From assembly GCA_000961845.1 (NCBI GenBank), contig LADZ01000042.1:1-64000 (forward strand): a stretch of DNA of 64,000 nucleotides. The letters run 5' to 3'. Below, piece by piece: positions 37,009 through 45,621 of this stretch (position 1 is the stretch's first letter; each line of letters starts with the position of its first letter). The notes under the pieces are model-generated. The model saw nothing but the letters and a program-made list of their open reading frames with translations. It did no database searches and was not told where the DNA came from. The position numbers and the translations under genes are program-made. Origin of the DNA: Flavobacteriales bacterium BRH_c54 (GTDB taxonomy: Bacteria; Bacteroidota; Bacteroidia; Flavobacteriales_E; Vicingaceae).

Positions 37009-37037
37009 TTGAAAACCGATAAAAAAAATTACTTTTG
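37009..37037 (+). promoter_or_regulatory. Promoter of sucC (TTG - 18 - TACTTTTG)
   Basis: TTG at 37009-37011, 18-bp spacer, TACTTTTG at 37030-37037; the ATG is 31 bp downstream. Confidence 0.65.
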
Positions 37038-37068
37038 AAACTCAAAAATTTGAAAAACATAATATATC

Positions 37069-38280
37069 ATGAACATACACGAATATCAAGGTAAATCATT
37101 ATTGAAAAAATATGGCGTAGCCATTCAAGAAGGTGTTGTTGCTGACAACCCTGAACAAGCTGTAGAAGCTGCTAAAGAAGTAAATCGTTTAACAGGCTCT
37201 GAGTGGTTTGTAGTAAAAGCTCAAATTCATGCCGGTGGTAGAGGAAAAGGTTTAGTAACCGAAACAGGTTCTCATGGTGTAGTATTAGCAAAAGGCTTAG
37301 ACAAAGTACATGATATTGCAAAAGGTATTTTAGGTGGACATTTGGTTACTAAACAAACCAAAGCCGAAGGAAAATTAGTAAACAAAGTACTAATTGCTCA
37401 AGATGTTTATTATCCGGGAGAAGCACAACCTGAAGAATTTTATATGTCTGTTTTAATGAACAGAGAAACAGGTAGAAACATTATTATGTATTCTCCCGAA
37501 GGAGGAATGGATATTGAAGCTGTTGCTGAAAAAACGCCTGAACTTATTTTCAAAGAAGAAATAGATCCTAAAATTGGTTTACAAGGGTTTCAAGCAAGAA
37601 GAATTGCTTTTAACTTAGGCTTATCAGGAGAAGCTTTTAAACAAATGGTAAAATTTGTTTTTGCTCTTTATGCTGCTTATGAAGGTACTGATGCTGCTAT
37701 GTTTGAAATTAACCCGGTATTAAAAACTTCTGACAATAAAATTATTGCTGTTGACTCTAAAGTAAGTATTGACGAAAGTGCTTTGTTTAGACATAAAGAC
37801 ATTGCAGAAATGAGAGACATCTCTGAAGAAGACCCTGTTGAAGTAGAAGCGAAAAAAGCAGGATTGAACTATGTAAACCTAGACGGAAACGTTGGTTGTA
37901 TGGTAAATGGAGCAGGATTAGCAATGGCAACTATGGATATTATTAAACTTTCTGGTGGTGAGCCTGCTAACTTCTTAGATGTTGGTGGTACTGCTGATGC
38001 TGAAAGAGTTGAAAAAGCTTTCAGAATGATTTTAAAAGATGACAAAGTAGAAGCTATTTTGGTAAATATTTTTGGTGGCATTGTAAGATGTGATAGAGTT
38101 GCTCAAGGTGTGGTTGATGCTTATAAAAACATTGGCGATATTAATGTTCCAATCATTGTACGTTTACAAGGAACTAATGCTGAAGAAGCCAAAAAATTAA
38201 TTGATGATTCAGGATTGAAAGTACACTCTGCAGTTTTATTGAAAGAAGCTGCTGATAAAGTAAAAGAAGTATTAGCTTAA
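37069..38280 (+). CDS. sucC: Succinate--CoA ligase, ADP-forming, beta subunit
   Basis: TCA-cycle enzyme subunit that binds nucleotide through an ATP-grasp domain (MNIHEYQGKSLLKKYGV, VKAQIHAGGRGKGL near 48-61) and carries the C-terminal flavodoxin-like ligase domain (NGAGLAMATMDIIKLSGGEPANFLDVGG near 282-309; FGGIVRCDRVAQGV near 337-350). 403 residues, about 15 longer than E. coli SucC. sucD is not adjacent; separate sucC and sucD loci are usual in Bacteroidota. It is the last core gene before the island. Confidence 0.97.
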   Translation: MNIHEYQGKSLLKKYGVAIQEGVVADNPEQAVEAAKEVNRLTGSEWFVVKAQIHAGGRGKGLVTETGSHGVVLAKGLDKVHDIAKGILGGHLVTKQTKAEGKLVNKVLIAQDVYYPGEAQPEEFYMSVLMNRETGRNIIMYSPEGGMDIEAVAEKTPELIFKEEIDPKIGLQGFQARRIAFNLGLSGEAFKQMVKFVFALYAAYEGTDAAMFEINPVLKTSDNKIIAVDSKVSIDESALFRHKDIAEMRDISEEDPVEVEAKKAGLNYVNLDGNVGCMVNGAGLAMATMDIIKLSGGEPANFLDVGGTADAERVEKAFRMILKDDKVEAILVNIFGGIVRCDRVAQGVVDAYKNIGDINVPIIVRLQGTNAEEAKKLIDDSGLKVHSAVLLKEAADKVKEVLA

Positions 38281-38304
38281 ACTTTATCAAAATTTATAAC
38301 AAAC

Positions 38305-38347
38305 AAAAAAACGCCTTGAATAATTCAACCTTAATTACGCAAGTTTC
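38305..38347 (+). repeat. Left 43-bp terminal inverted repeat of the island
   Basis: Begins with seven A then CGCCTTGAATAATTCAACC and ends AATTACGCAAGTTTC. It equals the reverse complement of 57844-57886 at 40 of 43 positions. It contains a 13-bp palindrome TTGAATAATTCAA (38316-38328). It starts 25 bp after the sucC stop. Confidence 0.85.
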
Positions 38348-38403
38348 AAATTTGGATAATTTTGGAAAAAAGATTAAGGATTCGTAGGGTTAAAAAAAGA
38401 TTT

Positions 38404-38437
38404 AAAAACCTCCAACACTTCTGTTGGAGGTTTTTTT
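38404..38437. terminator. Hairpin terminator at left island end
   Basis: Perfect 13-bp stem AAAAACCTCCAAC / GTTGGAGGTTTTT, 6-nt loop, T-tract after and A-tract before, so bidirectional; it serves sucC and the leftward 77-aa gene that ends 3 bp away. Confidence 0.85.
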
Positions 38438-38439
38438 AT

Positions 38440-38673
38440 TTATACTATTATTTTACCTGTATAAACTAAATGTCTAGATTCAACCTTTAACCCTATTGAC
38501 TCATCTATATAAACTTGTGGAATTCTTTTTTGAAAATTTGGAATCTTAAAAGCTTTTATTAAACGTATTCGAGGTTCAATCTCAAATTCTATATTCAACA
38601 AAATATTATTAATAGATGAGAAGTCTCCAATATGCTCATCATTTTTATATACTTTATACACAAATCTTGACAT
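38440..38673 (-). CDS. Small protein downstream of AbiV, unknown
   Basis: 77 residues, soluble, beta-rich look: FVYKVYKNDEHIGDFSSINN, then EIEPRIRLIKAFKIPNFQ and KVESRHLVYTGKIIV. It begins 2 bp after the AbiV-type gene and ends at the terminator, so it is the last gene of a leftward three-gene unit (DUF4145, AbiV, this). No family recognised; it could be a modulator of the HEPN protein. Confidence 0.6.
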   Translation of the reverse strand: MSRFVYKVYKNDEHIGDFSSINNILLNIEFEIEPRIRLIKAFKIPNFQKRIPQVYIDESIGLKVESRHLVYTGKIIV

Positions 38674-38675
38674 TT

Positions 38676-39359
38676 TTATTTTTTTTTAATTTTTCTTTTT
38701 ATTTCAAAGTACTTATTTTTTATCTCTTCATTATTGAACACCTTTTCAATATTCAACACTCGTTCTATAAATTTTTCGACAATATCTTTGCTTTGCAAAT
38801 AAGAAGATTCTTCTATTAAATGTGGACCTTCCCATTTCCCTGTTTTCTTTAATAAATTAATATAAAACCCTTTCTTCTTTTTTGAATCAGCCTGTTTCCA
38901 CCAATCTTCATTTATATCTATAGATTCTTTTCCTTCAGTCAAATTATTTAACCATTTTATTAAATTTTCCACTCCTTGATTATTTTTTTCTTCTAAACTC
39001 TTTCTTGATAAAGTACCAGGTTCAACATCTTTAAATGGTTCTATCCTAATTTGTGTACTCATATCCAGTAGAGTCATAAAAAATTCCATTTGTCTTATAG
39101 TTTCATGTTTGAATTTATGTTGTGAAAAATATTTTTGAAAATCTTCTGGATTTATATTGTTTAATGATTCTTTGTCAATGGTTTGTTGTAAAAATAGAAA
39201 GGCTTTAACTGCTTCTTCTGCTGCTAATATTAAATGAGCAGTAGCTATTCCATATGAAACAGATATACAGTTTTCTGCAACTTGAAGGTGTTTTAAAGAG
39301 TTCTCTATAGTTAATTTATAGCCTTCATTAAAATCAGTGTCTTTATGTATGGTTTTCAT
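38676..39359 (-). CDS. AbiV-type abortive infection protein (HEPN_AbiV)
   Basis: 227 residues, all helical. The HEPN_AbiV pattern is visible: YGIATAHLILAAEEAVKAFLF (E48, E49, K52) followed by FSQHKFKHE (78-86). AbiV of lactococci blocks phage late translation; many HEPN proteins are RNases. The C-terminal part is Lys-rich (IKNKYFEIKRKIKKK). It is placed between DUF4145 and a 77-aa gene with gaps of 10 and 2 bp. Family call is good; whether this copy gives phage resistance is inference. Confidence 0.75.
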   Translation of the reverse strand: MKTIHKDTDFNEGYKLTIENSLKHLQVAENCISVSYGIATAHLILAAEEAVKAFLFLQQTIDKESLNNINPEDFQKYFSQHKFKHETIRQMEFFMTLLDMSTQIRIEPFKDVEPGTLSRKSLEEKNNQGVENLIKWLNNLTEGKESIDINEDWWKQADSKKKKGFYINLLKKTGKWEGPHLIEESSYLQSKDIVEKFIERVLNIEKVFNNEEIKNKYFEIKRKIKKK

Positions 39360-39369
39360 TATTTAATTT

Positions 39370-40122
39370 TTAAGCAGGTCCTTTTTTCTTAATTATTTTT
39401 TTACTTAGCTGTCTTAGCCTTTTCTCTTTATTGATGTATAGTTTTTCCAATGCATGAATAAGCAGTTCATAAGCATCAAAAATATCTTCAATATCTAAAT
39501 CGCCATGACTTCCATGATTTCCAATCCATTTTATTGCTAATAATGAATCAGCCGCATCAGGATGTTTGATTCCTAATTCTTTAATTTTTTCGTCTAAACT
39601 TCTAAGTTTTCTTTTTCCTCTTACAGTTCTAGTTTTATTAATTCTCTTATCATCACATATACATTCAACTGATTTTCTAATAGCATTTCCACATGCGGAT
39701 TTATCAGCCCAAAACAATGCAAAAGAATTTTTTATTTCCTCTTCAACATCACAAGGTATTTCGTAAGGAATATTAAATAAATTAATAGGAGGGTTAAAAT
39801 ATTTAGGATAATAAAAATCTGTTAAATCGTCTCCAACATATTCATTGATATATTCCCAATCCATAGTATTATCACCAATTATAAAAATATTTTCCTTACA
39901 GTTTCTATTGTTACATACAGCTTTAGCGGTGAATTTTTCTTGAAGAGATTCGGGAGACCAATCTTTTTCCTCATCTCTCTGTTTTTTAGATTGATTTGTT
40001 TCTTTGGTTTCTATAGATTTCTCGTTTATAATCAAATTCCCTTTTTCACAAGTGGGACACATCCAGTCATTAGGGATACCAGATATAAAGTATTTGTAAT
40101 TTTTGTCTCTATCAAAGTTCAT
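39370..40122 (-). CDS. DUF4145 protein with N-terminal zinc ribbon
   Basis: 250 residues. C22/C25 (CPTC) and C70/C75 form a likely zinc ribbon. The second half is DUF4145: YYPKYFNPPINLFNIPYEIP (105-124), SFALFWADKSACGNAIRKSVE (133-153) and AIKWIGNHGSHG (196-207). DUF4145 is HEPN-like and is often found fused to, or beside, restriction and abortive-infection genes. It heads the leftward unit with the AbiV protein. The basic tail is KKIIKKKGPA. Confidence 0.8.
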   Translation of the reverse strand: MNFDRDKNYKYFISGIPNDWMCPTCEKGNLIINEKSIETKETNQSKKQRDEEKDWSPESLQEKFTAKAVCNNRNCKENIFIIGDNTMDWEYINEYVGDDLTDFYYPKYFNPPINLFNIPYEIPCDVEEEIKNSFALFWADKSACGNAIRKSVECICDDKRINKTRTVRGKRKLRSLDEKIKELGIKHPDAADSLLAIKWIGNHGSHGDLDIEDIFDAYELLIHALEKLYINKEKRLRQLSKKIIKKKGPA

Positions 40123-40295
40123 ATAACTATGTTTAGTTGGATAAATTTAAGATACAAATCGTCATATTTACTACATATTTTTAGTTATTGTTTTGTAACA
40201 AAAATAATTATATATTTGAAAATTCATGATATACAAGCAGTTATTTGCAACTGGTATGACCCTATTTATGAAGAATATCCAAAATACTAATTTAT

Positions 40296-41102
40296 ATGAG
40301 CATTTTTTCAGCACCAACAGATAGTTTTTATAAGTTTCTTGCAGTAGGAGGTCTAATAATTTTTATTGCTGGTTGTATATTGCTATACCAAGACCACGTA
40401 TATGAAAAGAAGTTATGGGAAAATTATTGGGAGGAGGAAGTTGTATTACAAAATGAGATTGATATATTTAGTTCCGAATTAGATTATAACCAAAAATATA
40501 AGTCACTTACAGATAGTCTTAACAATTATTATGGAGAATCAATAGAAAATCTACAACTTAATGATTCTATCGCAAAACTGATAATATACAATTTACCAGA
40601 TTCACTTCAAGACAAGTTCGGAAATTTGAGTTACAAAATGAGAAAATTAGAATTACATAAAAGTAATATTAATGAAAAAACATCGTGGAATATAGGTCGA
40701 ATTATGATAGTTATCCCTTTGTTCTTAGGAGAAATAGTTGGGCTAATAGGTTTGATGTTGTGGTATGTTAAAATTCAAAAACCTCTTGATAGAAAAGAAA
40801 CTTACGAAGAAAACAAAAAACTACTAAATGGAGAAATATGGTTTGGAAATTGTCAATCGTGTTGTAAAACATTTTTTTATAATTATGAATTTGGAATTGA
40901 AAAGGATGGTAGTATAAATAAATTGTTTTGTAAAGACTGCTACGCAAATGGTGCTTTTGTAGAACCAGAACTAACATATAAAGAAGCTCGAAGAAAATTA
41001 GAAATTAAGCTTAAAGAAAGAAAATACTGGTTTATACAAAGAATTGTGATGTATAGAAAATTTAAAAAGTTATATCGCTGGGATAGAGATAGAATATGGT
41101 AG
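40296..41102 (+). CDS. Two-span membrane protein with C-terminal zinc ribbon
   Basis: 268 residues: TM helix at about 14-32, a helical extracytoplasmic segment (33-130), TM helix at about 135-155, then a cytoplasmic zinc-ribbon of the PF12674 pattern (CQSCCKTFFYN, EKDGSINKLFCKDCYANGAF, VEPELTYKEARRKL, about 187-235), then a basic tail. The first gene of a rightward trio with DUF3800 (21 bp) and the HEPN-motif protein (62 bp). Membrane anchoring could let it act as a sensor or effector, by inference. Confidence 0.65.
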   Translation: MSIFSAPTDSFYKFLAVGGLIIFIAGCILLYQDHVYEKKLWENYWEEEVVLQNEIDIFSSELDYNQKYKSLTDSLNNYYGESIENLQLNDSIAKLIIYNLPDSLQDKFGNLSYKMRKLELHKSNINEKTSWNIGRIMIVIPLFLGEIVGLIGLMLWYVKIQKPLDRKETYEENKKLLNGEIWFGNCQSCCKTFFYNYEFGIEKDGSINKLFCKDCYANGAFVEPELTYKEARRKLEIKLKERKYWFIQRIVMYRKFKKLYRWDRDRIW

Positions 41103-41123
41103 AATCAAAAATAAATAACAAAA

Positions 41124-42143
41124 ATGCAAGATGAACCAATAATAGCTTTTGACGAATCAGGAAATACTGGACCTGACCTTTTAGATAAGGAACAACCAGT
41201 ATTTGTTCTTGCTTCCGTAAAGTTGACAACAAAACAAGCAAATGAATTAAAAAGCATTTTTAAAACTAATTCTTCTGAATTAAAGTTTAACAGGCTAAAA
41301 AAATACTTCAAATATCACGAACAAATAATTGAGTTTTTAAATCATGACATAATTTCTAAGGAAACAGTAGCCCTTGCTTTATTTCATAAAGAATATTGCA
41401 TTTGCGTTCATACTATTGATAGACTTGTTGAGACACTTGCTTATAGAGATGGGTTAGATTTGTATGAAAATGGGCAAAATCTTGCATTCACCAATTTACT
41501 TTATTATTGCACACCAGTTTTATGCGACAAGGCGATTTATGAAGAGTATAAAAAAGATTTTATAACACTTTTTCAAAAGAGAGACAATCAAAGCATCGAC
41601 AAATTTTATAGTACTGTAGAAGCTTTAATTAACTCAAGTAAAAATAAGCAGTATGCTTCGATACTTTATCCAATCCTTGCAAGTCGTGAAGTAATAGAAG
41701 ATATAATTGATGAATGGGATTCAAATAATTTTGATTCTACTTTATCAGGGTTCGTTAACTTAATAGATTATTGGGGACGAAAAACTGAAAATAAGTTTCA
41801 TGCATATGTTGATGACTCCAAACCATTAAAGCATTTTAAGCATTTAATTGATAAGGTAAAAGATAAATATATTAAGCAACAAGAATTAGGAACTGATAGA
41901 CGAACACTTCAACTTCCTCTCAAATTAATTGATGTTAATTTTGTTAATTCAAAGGATAATGTTGTAGTCCAAATTGCAGATTTAATTGCTGGTGCTGCAA
42001 ACTATTATTATAGAGCAATTGCTAATGAGAAATTTAAAGATGAACTTTCAGAAAAAATTGGCAAAACAAAGTTTATTAAGCTTTTGCATAGCCCTGTGTG
42101 GCCTCACCCAGAGATGACTCCAGAGGGATTGAATACAGTTTAG
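41124..42143 (+). CDS. DUF3800 domain protein
   Basis: 339 residues. DUF3800 has an RNase H-like core with early DESGN (10-14 here, FDESGNTG) and a late QIADLIAGAANYYYRA block (near 280-296) whose Asp completes the acidic site. It is frequent in defence islands and mobile elements; the reaction is unknown. The protein has no membrane segment. It follows the zinc-ribbon membrane protein by 21 bp. Confidence 0.85.
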   Translation: MQDEPIIAFDESGNTGPDLLDKEQPVFVLASVKLTTKQANELKSIFKTNSSELKFNRLKKYFKYHEQIIEFLNHDIISKETVALALFHKEYCICVHTIDRLVETLAYRDGLDLYENGQNLAFTNLLYYCTPVLCDKAIYEEYKKDFITLFQKRDNQSIDKFYSTVEALINSSKNKQYASILYPILASREVIEDIIDEWDSNNFDSTLSGFVNLIDYWGRKTENKFHAYVDDSKPLKHFKHLIDKVKDKYIKQQELGTDRRTLQLPLKLIDVNFVNSKDNVVVQIADLIAGAANYYYRAIANEKFKDELSEKIGKTKFIKLLHSPVWPHPEMTPEGLNTV

Positions 42144-42205
42144 AAAGGAGGAACAAACCTTCTTGATGGTTTAGGAAATTTATAAACCCAAAGATACATC
42201 AATTT

Positions 42206-43036
42206 ATGATTAGAAAACATACACGTGATTACTCTTATCTTCTGCATTCAAATTTAGTAGAAGATTTAATTAATTTATCAATCAAAAACCAAGCACATAA
42301 AAATGATATACTCTTGGTTTTGACTTGTGGTCAATATGATGAAAATGAGGCTAAAGTTTCTAAATTTCATGTGCCAGGCTATATTACAGGTTTTCAATTT
42401 GAAAGATATAGTACTATATCTACTACAAGGTTTATAAAGTGGTATTGTGAAGAATCGGGTTTTGTAATAAATGAAGATGATTTACCAAAAATGGATGTGC
42501 GAGGAGATATGTTAATCAGAGCTTCAATTGGAGTTGAATCAATGATTTATCTTTCATTTTGGGAAAATGATATTACATTAATGAAGTTATATCAATTATC
42601 TCGTTTGGCGACAGGTCAAAGGTATGATTGGCATTGGAGAGAAAAAATGTTAAACACAAAAAACAGGAATGAATTTTTTAGGAAAGATATTAAAAACATT
42701 ATAAAGGATGTTTCTCCGAATTTGTATGATTTTTATGATAAATATGTAGTGGGACAGGTTAGAAACGCTATTGCTCATTCTCAATTGGCTCCTTTAAATA
42801 ATGAGATAAAGCTATTGAACTATTCTGAAGACCCTAAAAAATATTCTCCAAAAATAAATATTCAATATTCAGAATGGGAAGAAATGATATGTGCTACTTT
42901 ATCTTTTAGAGCAAGATTAGTTTCTTCATTGAATGATTTAATAAAAATGAATAAAGATAATTTCCCCAATAATAAATTTAATACTGAAATAACTATAGAA
43001 AATAAAACTGTTAAGGCATCTTTTAAATTTCCTTGA
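42206..43036 (+). CDS. Putative HEPN-type protein (RNAIAH motif)
   Basis: 276 residues, not assigned to a named family. Near the C-terminal third is VRNAIAHSQ with R186 and H191, the Rx4H pattern of HEPN ribonucleases, inside a helical context (FYDKYVVGQ before it). The N-terminal region is mixed alpha/beta. It is the third gene of the rightward trio with DUF3800. HEPN assignment is from one motif only. Confidence 0.55.
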   Translation: MIRKHTRDYSYLLHSNLVEDLINLSIKNQAHKNDILLVLTCGQYDENEAKVSKFHVPGYITGFQFERYSTISTTRFIKWYCEESGFVINEDDLPKMDVRGDMLIRASIGVESMIYLSFWENDITLMKLYQLSRLATGQRYDWHWREKMLNTKNRNEFFRKDIKNIIKDVSPNLYDFYDKYVVGQVRNAIAHSQLAPLNNEIKLLNYSEDPKKYSPKINIQYSEWEEMICATLSFRARLVSSLNDLIKMNKDNFPNNKFNTEITIENKTVKASFKFP

Positions 43037-43161
43037 TTTAATTTTTCCTTTACCTCTCATTTGAAGTTGTGTCACTATAAGTTTACGGTCATGCTAAAAG
43101 GGTATTACATTTTTTTACTAATGCAAAGCATAAACTCCCTATTTGTGGTTAGTTACAGTTT

Positions 43162-43974
43162 TTATTTTTTGTTAAACGTAAATTTCACTTCAAAACTAAA
43201 TATTCGGTTATGGTGTACTATTATTTCTTTTGCTTGTTTTTTGTCCTCTTCAAACGCATTTAGGTTGTATTGTTTTTTGAGTTCTTTTGGAAAATCATAA
43301 TTATATACATCTTTCAGTATTGAATACTTTTCTATTCTTGATTTAAAACTTTTGAACTTATCGTGTGCGATTGCATTGTAAAAAATAAAAACCAATTCAT
43401 CTGGATGTAATTGTGCTCGTAATAATGATGAATAAGTCTCTTGTCTCCCTTCAATACAGTGTTTGTCAATTGCTTTTAGGCAATTATGTAGTACTTTCAT
43501 ATATGGCGATGAACTACCTTTAATGTCATCATGTACTGACCAAAAAGATTTCTTAAACAAATCAAGAGAATTGGCTTCAGGGTTCTTTTTCTTTTCTGAT
43601 TTATATACAGATTCAATATCTTTGTTGATACGAAAAAGAGCTTTTTTACCTGAAAGATTTGGTCTTCCTTTTCTTTCTATGATTTCTATTTTGTCACTTA
43701 TAGAGTCAAACAATATTTGAAAAATGTTTTTGAATTCAGCCTGCTTGCTTTCTCTTGACTGGTTGTTTATAATATCGTATGTTAAAATTATTGATATTAT
43801 GCCAATTAGTGGACTTAAAGAGCCTCCTAAAAAATCGCCAAAAGTCCCCCAATCATCATTTTTATCTGAATAGGTCGAGCTAAAATGAGAGAAATAGTTA
43901 TAAAGAAGAACTATATATACAACAATAACCAACAATAATGGCGAATATCTTTTAATCATTTTCATAATCTTCAT
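43162..43974 (-). CDS. putAbiC-type phage abortive infection protein
   Basis: 270 residues with two TM helices (about 11-28 and 50-67, linked by WGTFGDFLGG) and a cytoplasmic helical domain containing LLRAQLHPDELVFIFYN (184-200), the conserved block of the putAbiC family (PF16872). A paralogue with the same block lies at 44452-45507 on the other strand. A hydrophobic plus-strand reading frame overlaps its 3' end and is a shadow. Abortive-infection role is from family knowledge. Confidence 0.8.
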   Translation of the reverse strand: MKIMKMIKRYSPLLLVIVVYIVLLYNYFSHFSSTYSDKNDDWGTFGDFLGGSLSPLIGIISIILTYDIINNQSRESKQAEFKNIFQILFDSISDKIEIIERKGRPNLSGKKALFRINKDIESVYKSEKKKNPEANSLDLFKKSFWSVHDDIKGSSSPYMKVLHNCLKAIDKHCIEGRQETYSSLLRAQLHPDELVFIFYNAIAHDKFKSFKSRIEKYSILKDVYNYDFPKELKKQYNLNAFEEDKKQAKEIIVHHNRIFSFEVKFTFNKK

Positions 43975-44260
43975 TATTAATTTCTAACGAAGGCTCATTA
44001 ACAATTAAACAACCTTCTGAATTAAATTCTTGATAATTTAAAATGCCAACAGGATACTCATAGCCCTCAATTGTAATTTTTAGGTCATTATTGCATTTAT
44101 CACAATTAAATTCGTGTTCCCATATATATTGAGTTTCGTAGCCCATGCTTCTTTCGTCTGAAGTCATTTCTGGGTCACTAAAACCTTCAGGATTGATGTC
44201 ATGAAGTTTATTACATTTTTTACATTTTACGCTAATTTTTTGTGATATTTTCATTGTCAT
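43952..44260 (-). CDS. Small zinc-ribbon-like protein
   Basis: 102 residues with two CxxC pairs: CKKC near 13-16 and CDKC near 53-56, suggesting one zinc ribbon, then an acidic C-terminus (PSLEINNEDYEND). It overlaps the start of the downstream putAbiC gene by 23 bp, so the pair is probably translated together. Unknown function; it may act with the putAbiC protein. Confidence 0.65.
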   Translation of the reverse strand: MTMKISQKISVKCKKCNKLHDINPEGFSDPEMTSDERSMGYETQYIWEHEFNCDKCNNDLKITIEGYEYPVGILNYQEFNSEGCLIVNEPSLEINNEDYEND

Positions 44261-44451
44261 GTTGCTATCATAATATTGTATATATTTCCATTTATCTAAA
44301 AAATACTGTCCTTCATTAATGACTTCATAATTGGTTTTACTAATGCATTACATTTTGAGTATATACTTTTCATTATTCAAATATAATCAAGTTATTTTAA
44401 ATCAAATATTTTAACTTACATTTACTTTATTAAAATCTTAAATTATTTGAT

Positions 44452-45507
44452 ATGACAGTATTTAGCAAAGAATGGGTTGAGCAAGAAGATAATGGAATGG
44501 TTCATAAATTTTCTATTAAGTCTACTTTTAATAAACTTAAAACAGGAGAATCTACATCAATTATATGTGAAGGATTTGGAATAACTAAAATAATAAATAA
44601 TGATGATGTTTGTTTTGTTGAAGCAAATGGTAGAGTAATGTCATATGAAGAATTAACAGGAAATAAAATGGAAAAGGAAGATTCATACAGGCCTCTAATT
44701 TATCTTTTTATTGTAATTTTTATTGCATGGTTATTAGCTTGGTTTTTTATAGTTTCAGGGATACCTCCTGAAATGCAAGATGGCAAAGAACTACCAATGA
44801 CTAGAGGAGTCTTTGGAGATATGTTTGGAAGTATAAATGCTTTGTTTTCAGGATTAGCATTAGGTGGTATTATATTTACGATTTTATTACAGAAAAAAGA
44901 ACTAAAACTTCAAAGGAAAGAGTTAAGAGATACAAGGAAAGAATTTTCGGTTCAGAATGATACTTTAAGGAGACAACGATTTGAAAATACATTTTTTCAA
45001 TTAATTAATCTCCATCATGAGATAGTGGGAAAATTGGTTTATGGAAATTTTCAGGAGAAAACAAAAATTCAGGAAGCTGTAACCGAACTTAAGGGGCAAC
45101 TTAACAGGGCTGAACAACCACTTAATAGGCTTAACCCAACTCCAGAAAAGGTTAAAAATGAAATAATAGAAGCGTACAAATTTTTTTATTATGAATATGA
45201 ATCTATACTAAGCCATTATTTAAGAAACATTTACCACATATTTAAATATGTCTTTAAATCTAATTTAATATCGGAGAAAGATAAATATTTTTACGCTTCA
45301 ATAGTAAGAGCTCAGCTTTCCCACGATGAATTATTTCTTATTTTTTACAACTCATTCATTGAAGGTTTAGGAAATCCTAATTTTTTATTTTTAATGAAGG
45401 AATTTAATATTCTTGATAATTTTAATTTTGATTTAATTAAACTTAATCATCCGTTACATGTCAAAATATTTAAAGAAAATATTAAGGATGTAGAAAATCC
45501 GTTTTAA
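44452..45507 (+). CDS. putAbiC-type abortive infection protein with N-terminal extension
   Basis: 351 residues. Residues 1-76 form a soluble domain unlike the rest (VKHKF..TFNKL pattern, GFGITKIINNDDVCFVEANG). TM helices are at about 82-103 and 124-146. The helical part carries FFQLINLHHEI (181-191), YLRNIYHIFKYV (256-267) and VRAQLSHDELFLIFYN (285-300), the putAbiC hallmarks. It is divergent from the zinc-ribbon/putAbiC pair, giving two related membrane effectors back to back. Confidence 0.82.
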   Translation: MTVFSKEWVEQEDNGMVHKFSIKSTFNKLKTGESTSIICEGFGITKIINNDDVCFVEANGRVMSYEELTGNKMEKEDSYRPLIYLFIVIFIAWLLAWFFIVSGIPPEMQDGKELPMTRGVFGDMFGSINALFSGLALGGIIFTILLQKKELKLQRKELRDTRKEFSVQNDTLRRQRFENTFFQLINLHHEIVGKLVYGNFQEKTKIQEAVTELKGQLNRAEQPLNRLNPTPEKVKNEIIEAYKFFYYEYESILSHYLRNIYHIFKYVFKSNLISEKDKYFYASIVRAQLSHDELFLIFYNSFIEGLGNPNFLFLMKEFNILDNFNFDLIKLNHPLHVKIFKENIKDVENPF

Positions 45508-45621
45508 CAAGTATGAATATAAACTCTTTTACCTAGTGCACCAATAATATATTCATCGTTTAATTTAAAGATTTTTTTCGGCATAAATAACATTTCATAT
45601 TCTTCAAAATATAGATTAATT

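Noticed and set aside
39940-40290. 116-codon plus-strand frame
   Set aside because: Overlaps the DUF4145 start region on the other strand and has random-looking composition rich in Phe and Ile.
43061-43300. 79-codon hydrophobic frame on the plus strand
   Set aside because: It lies mostly antisense to the 3' end of the putAbiC-type gene at 43162-43974; the hydrophobic run reflects Lys/Glu codons on the other strand.
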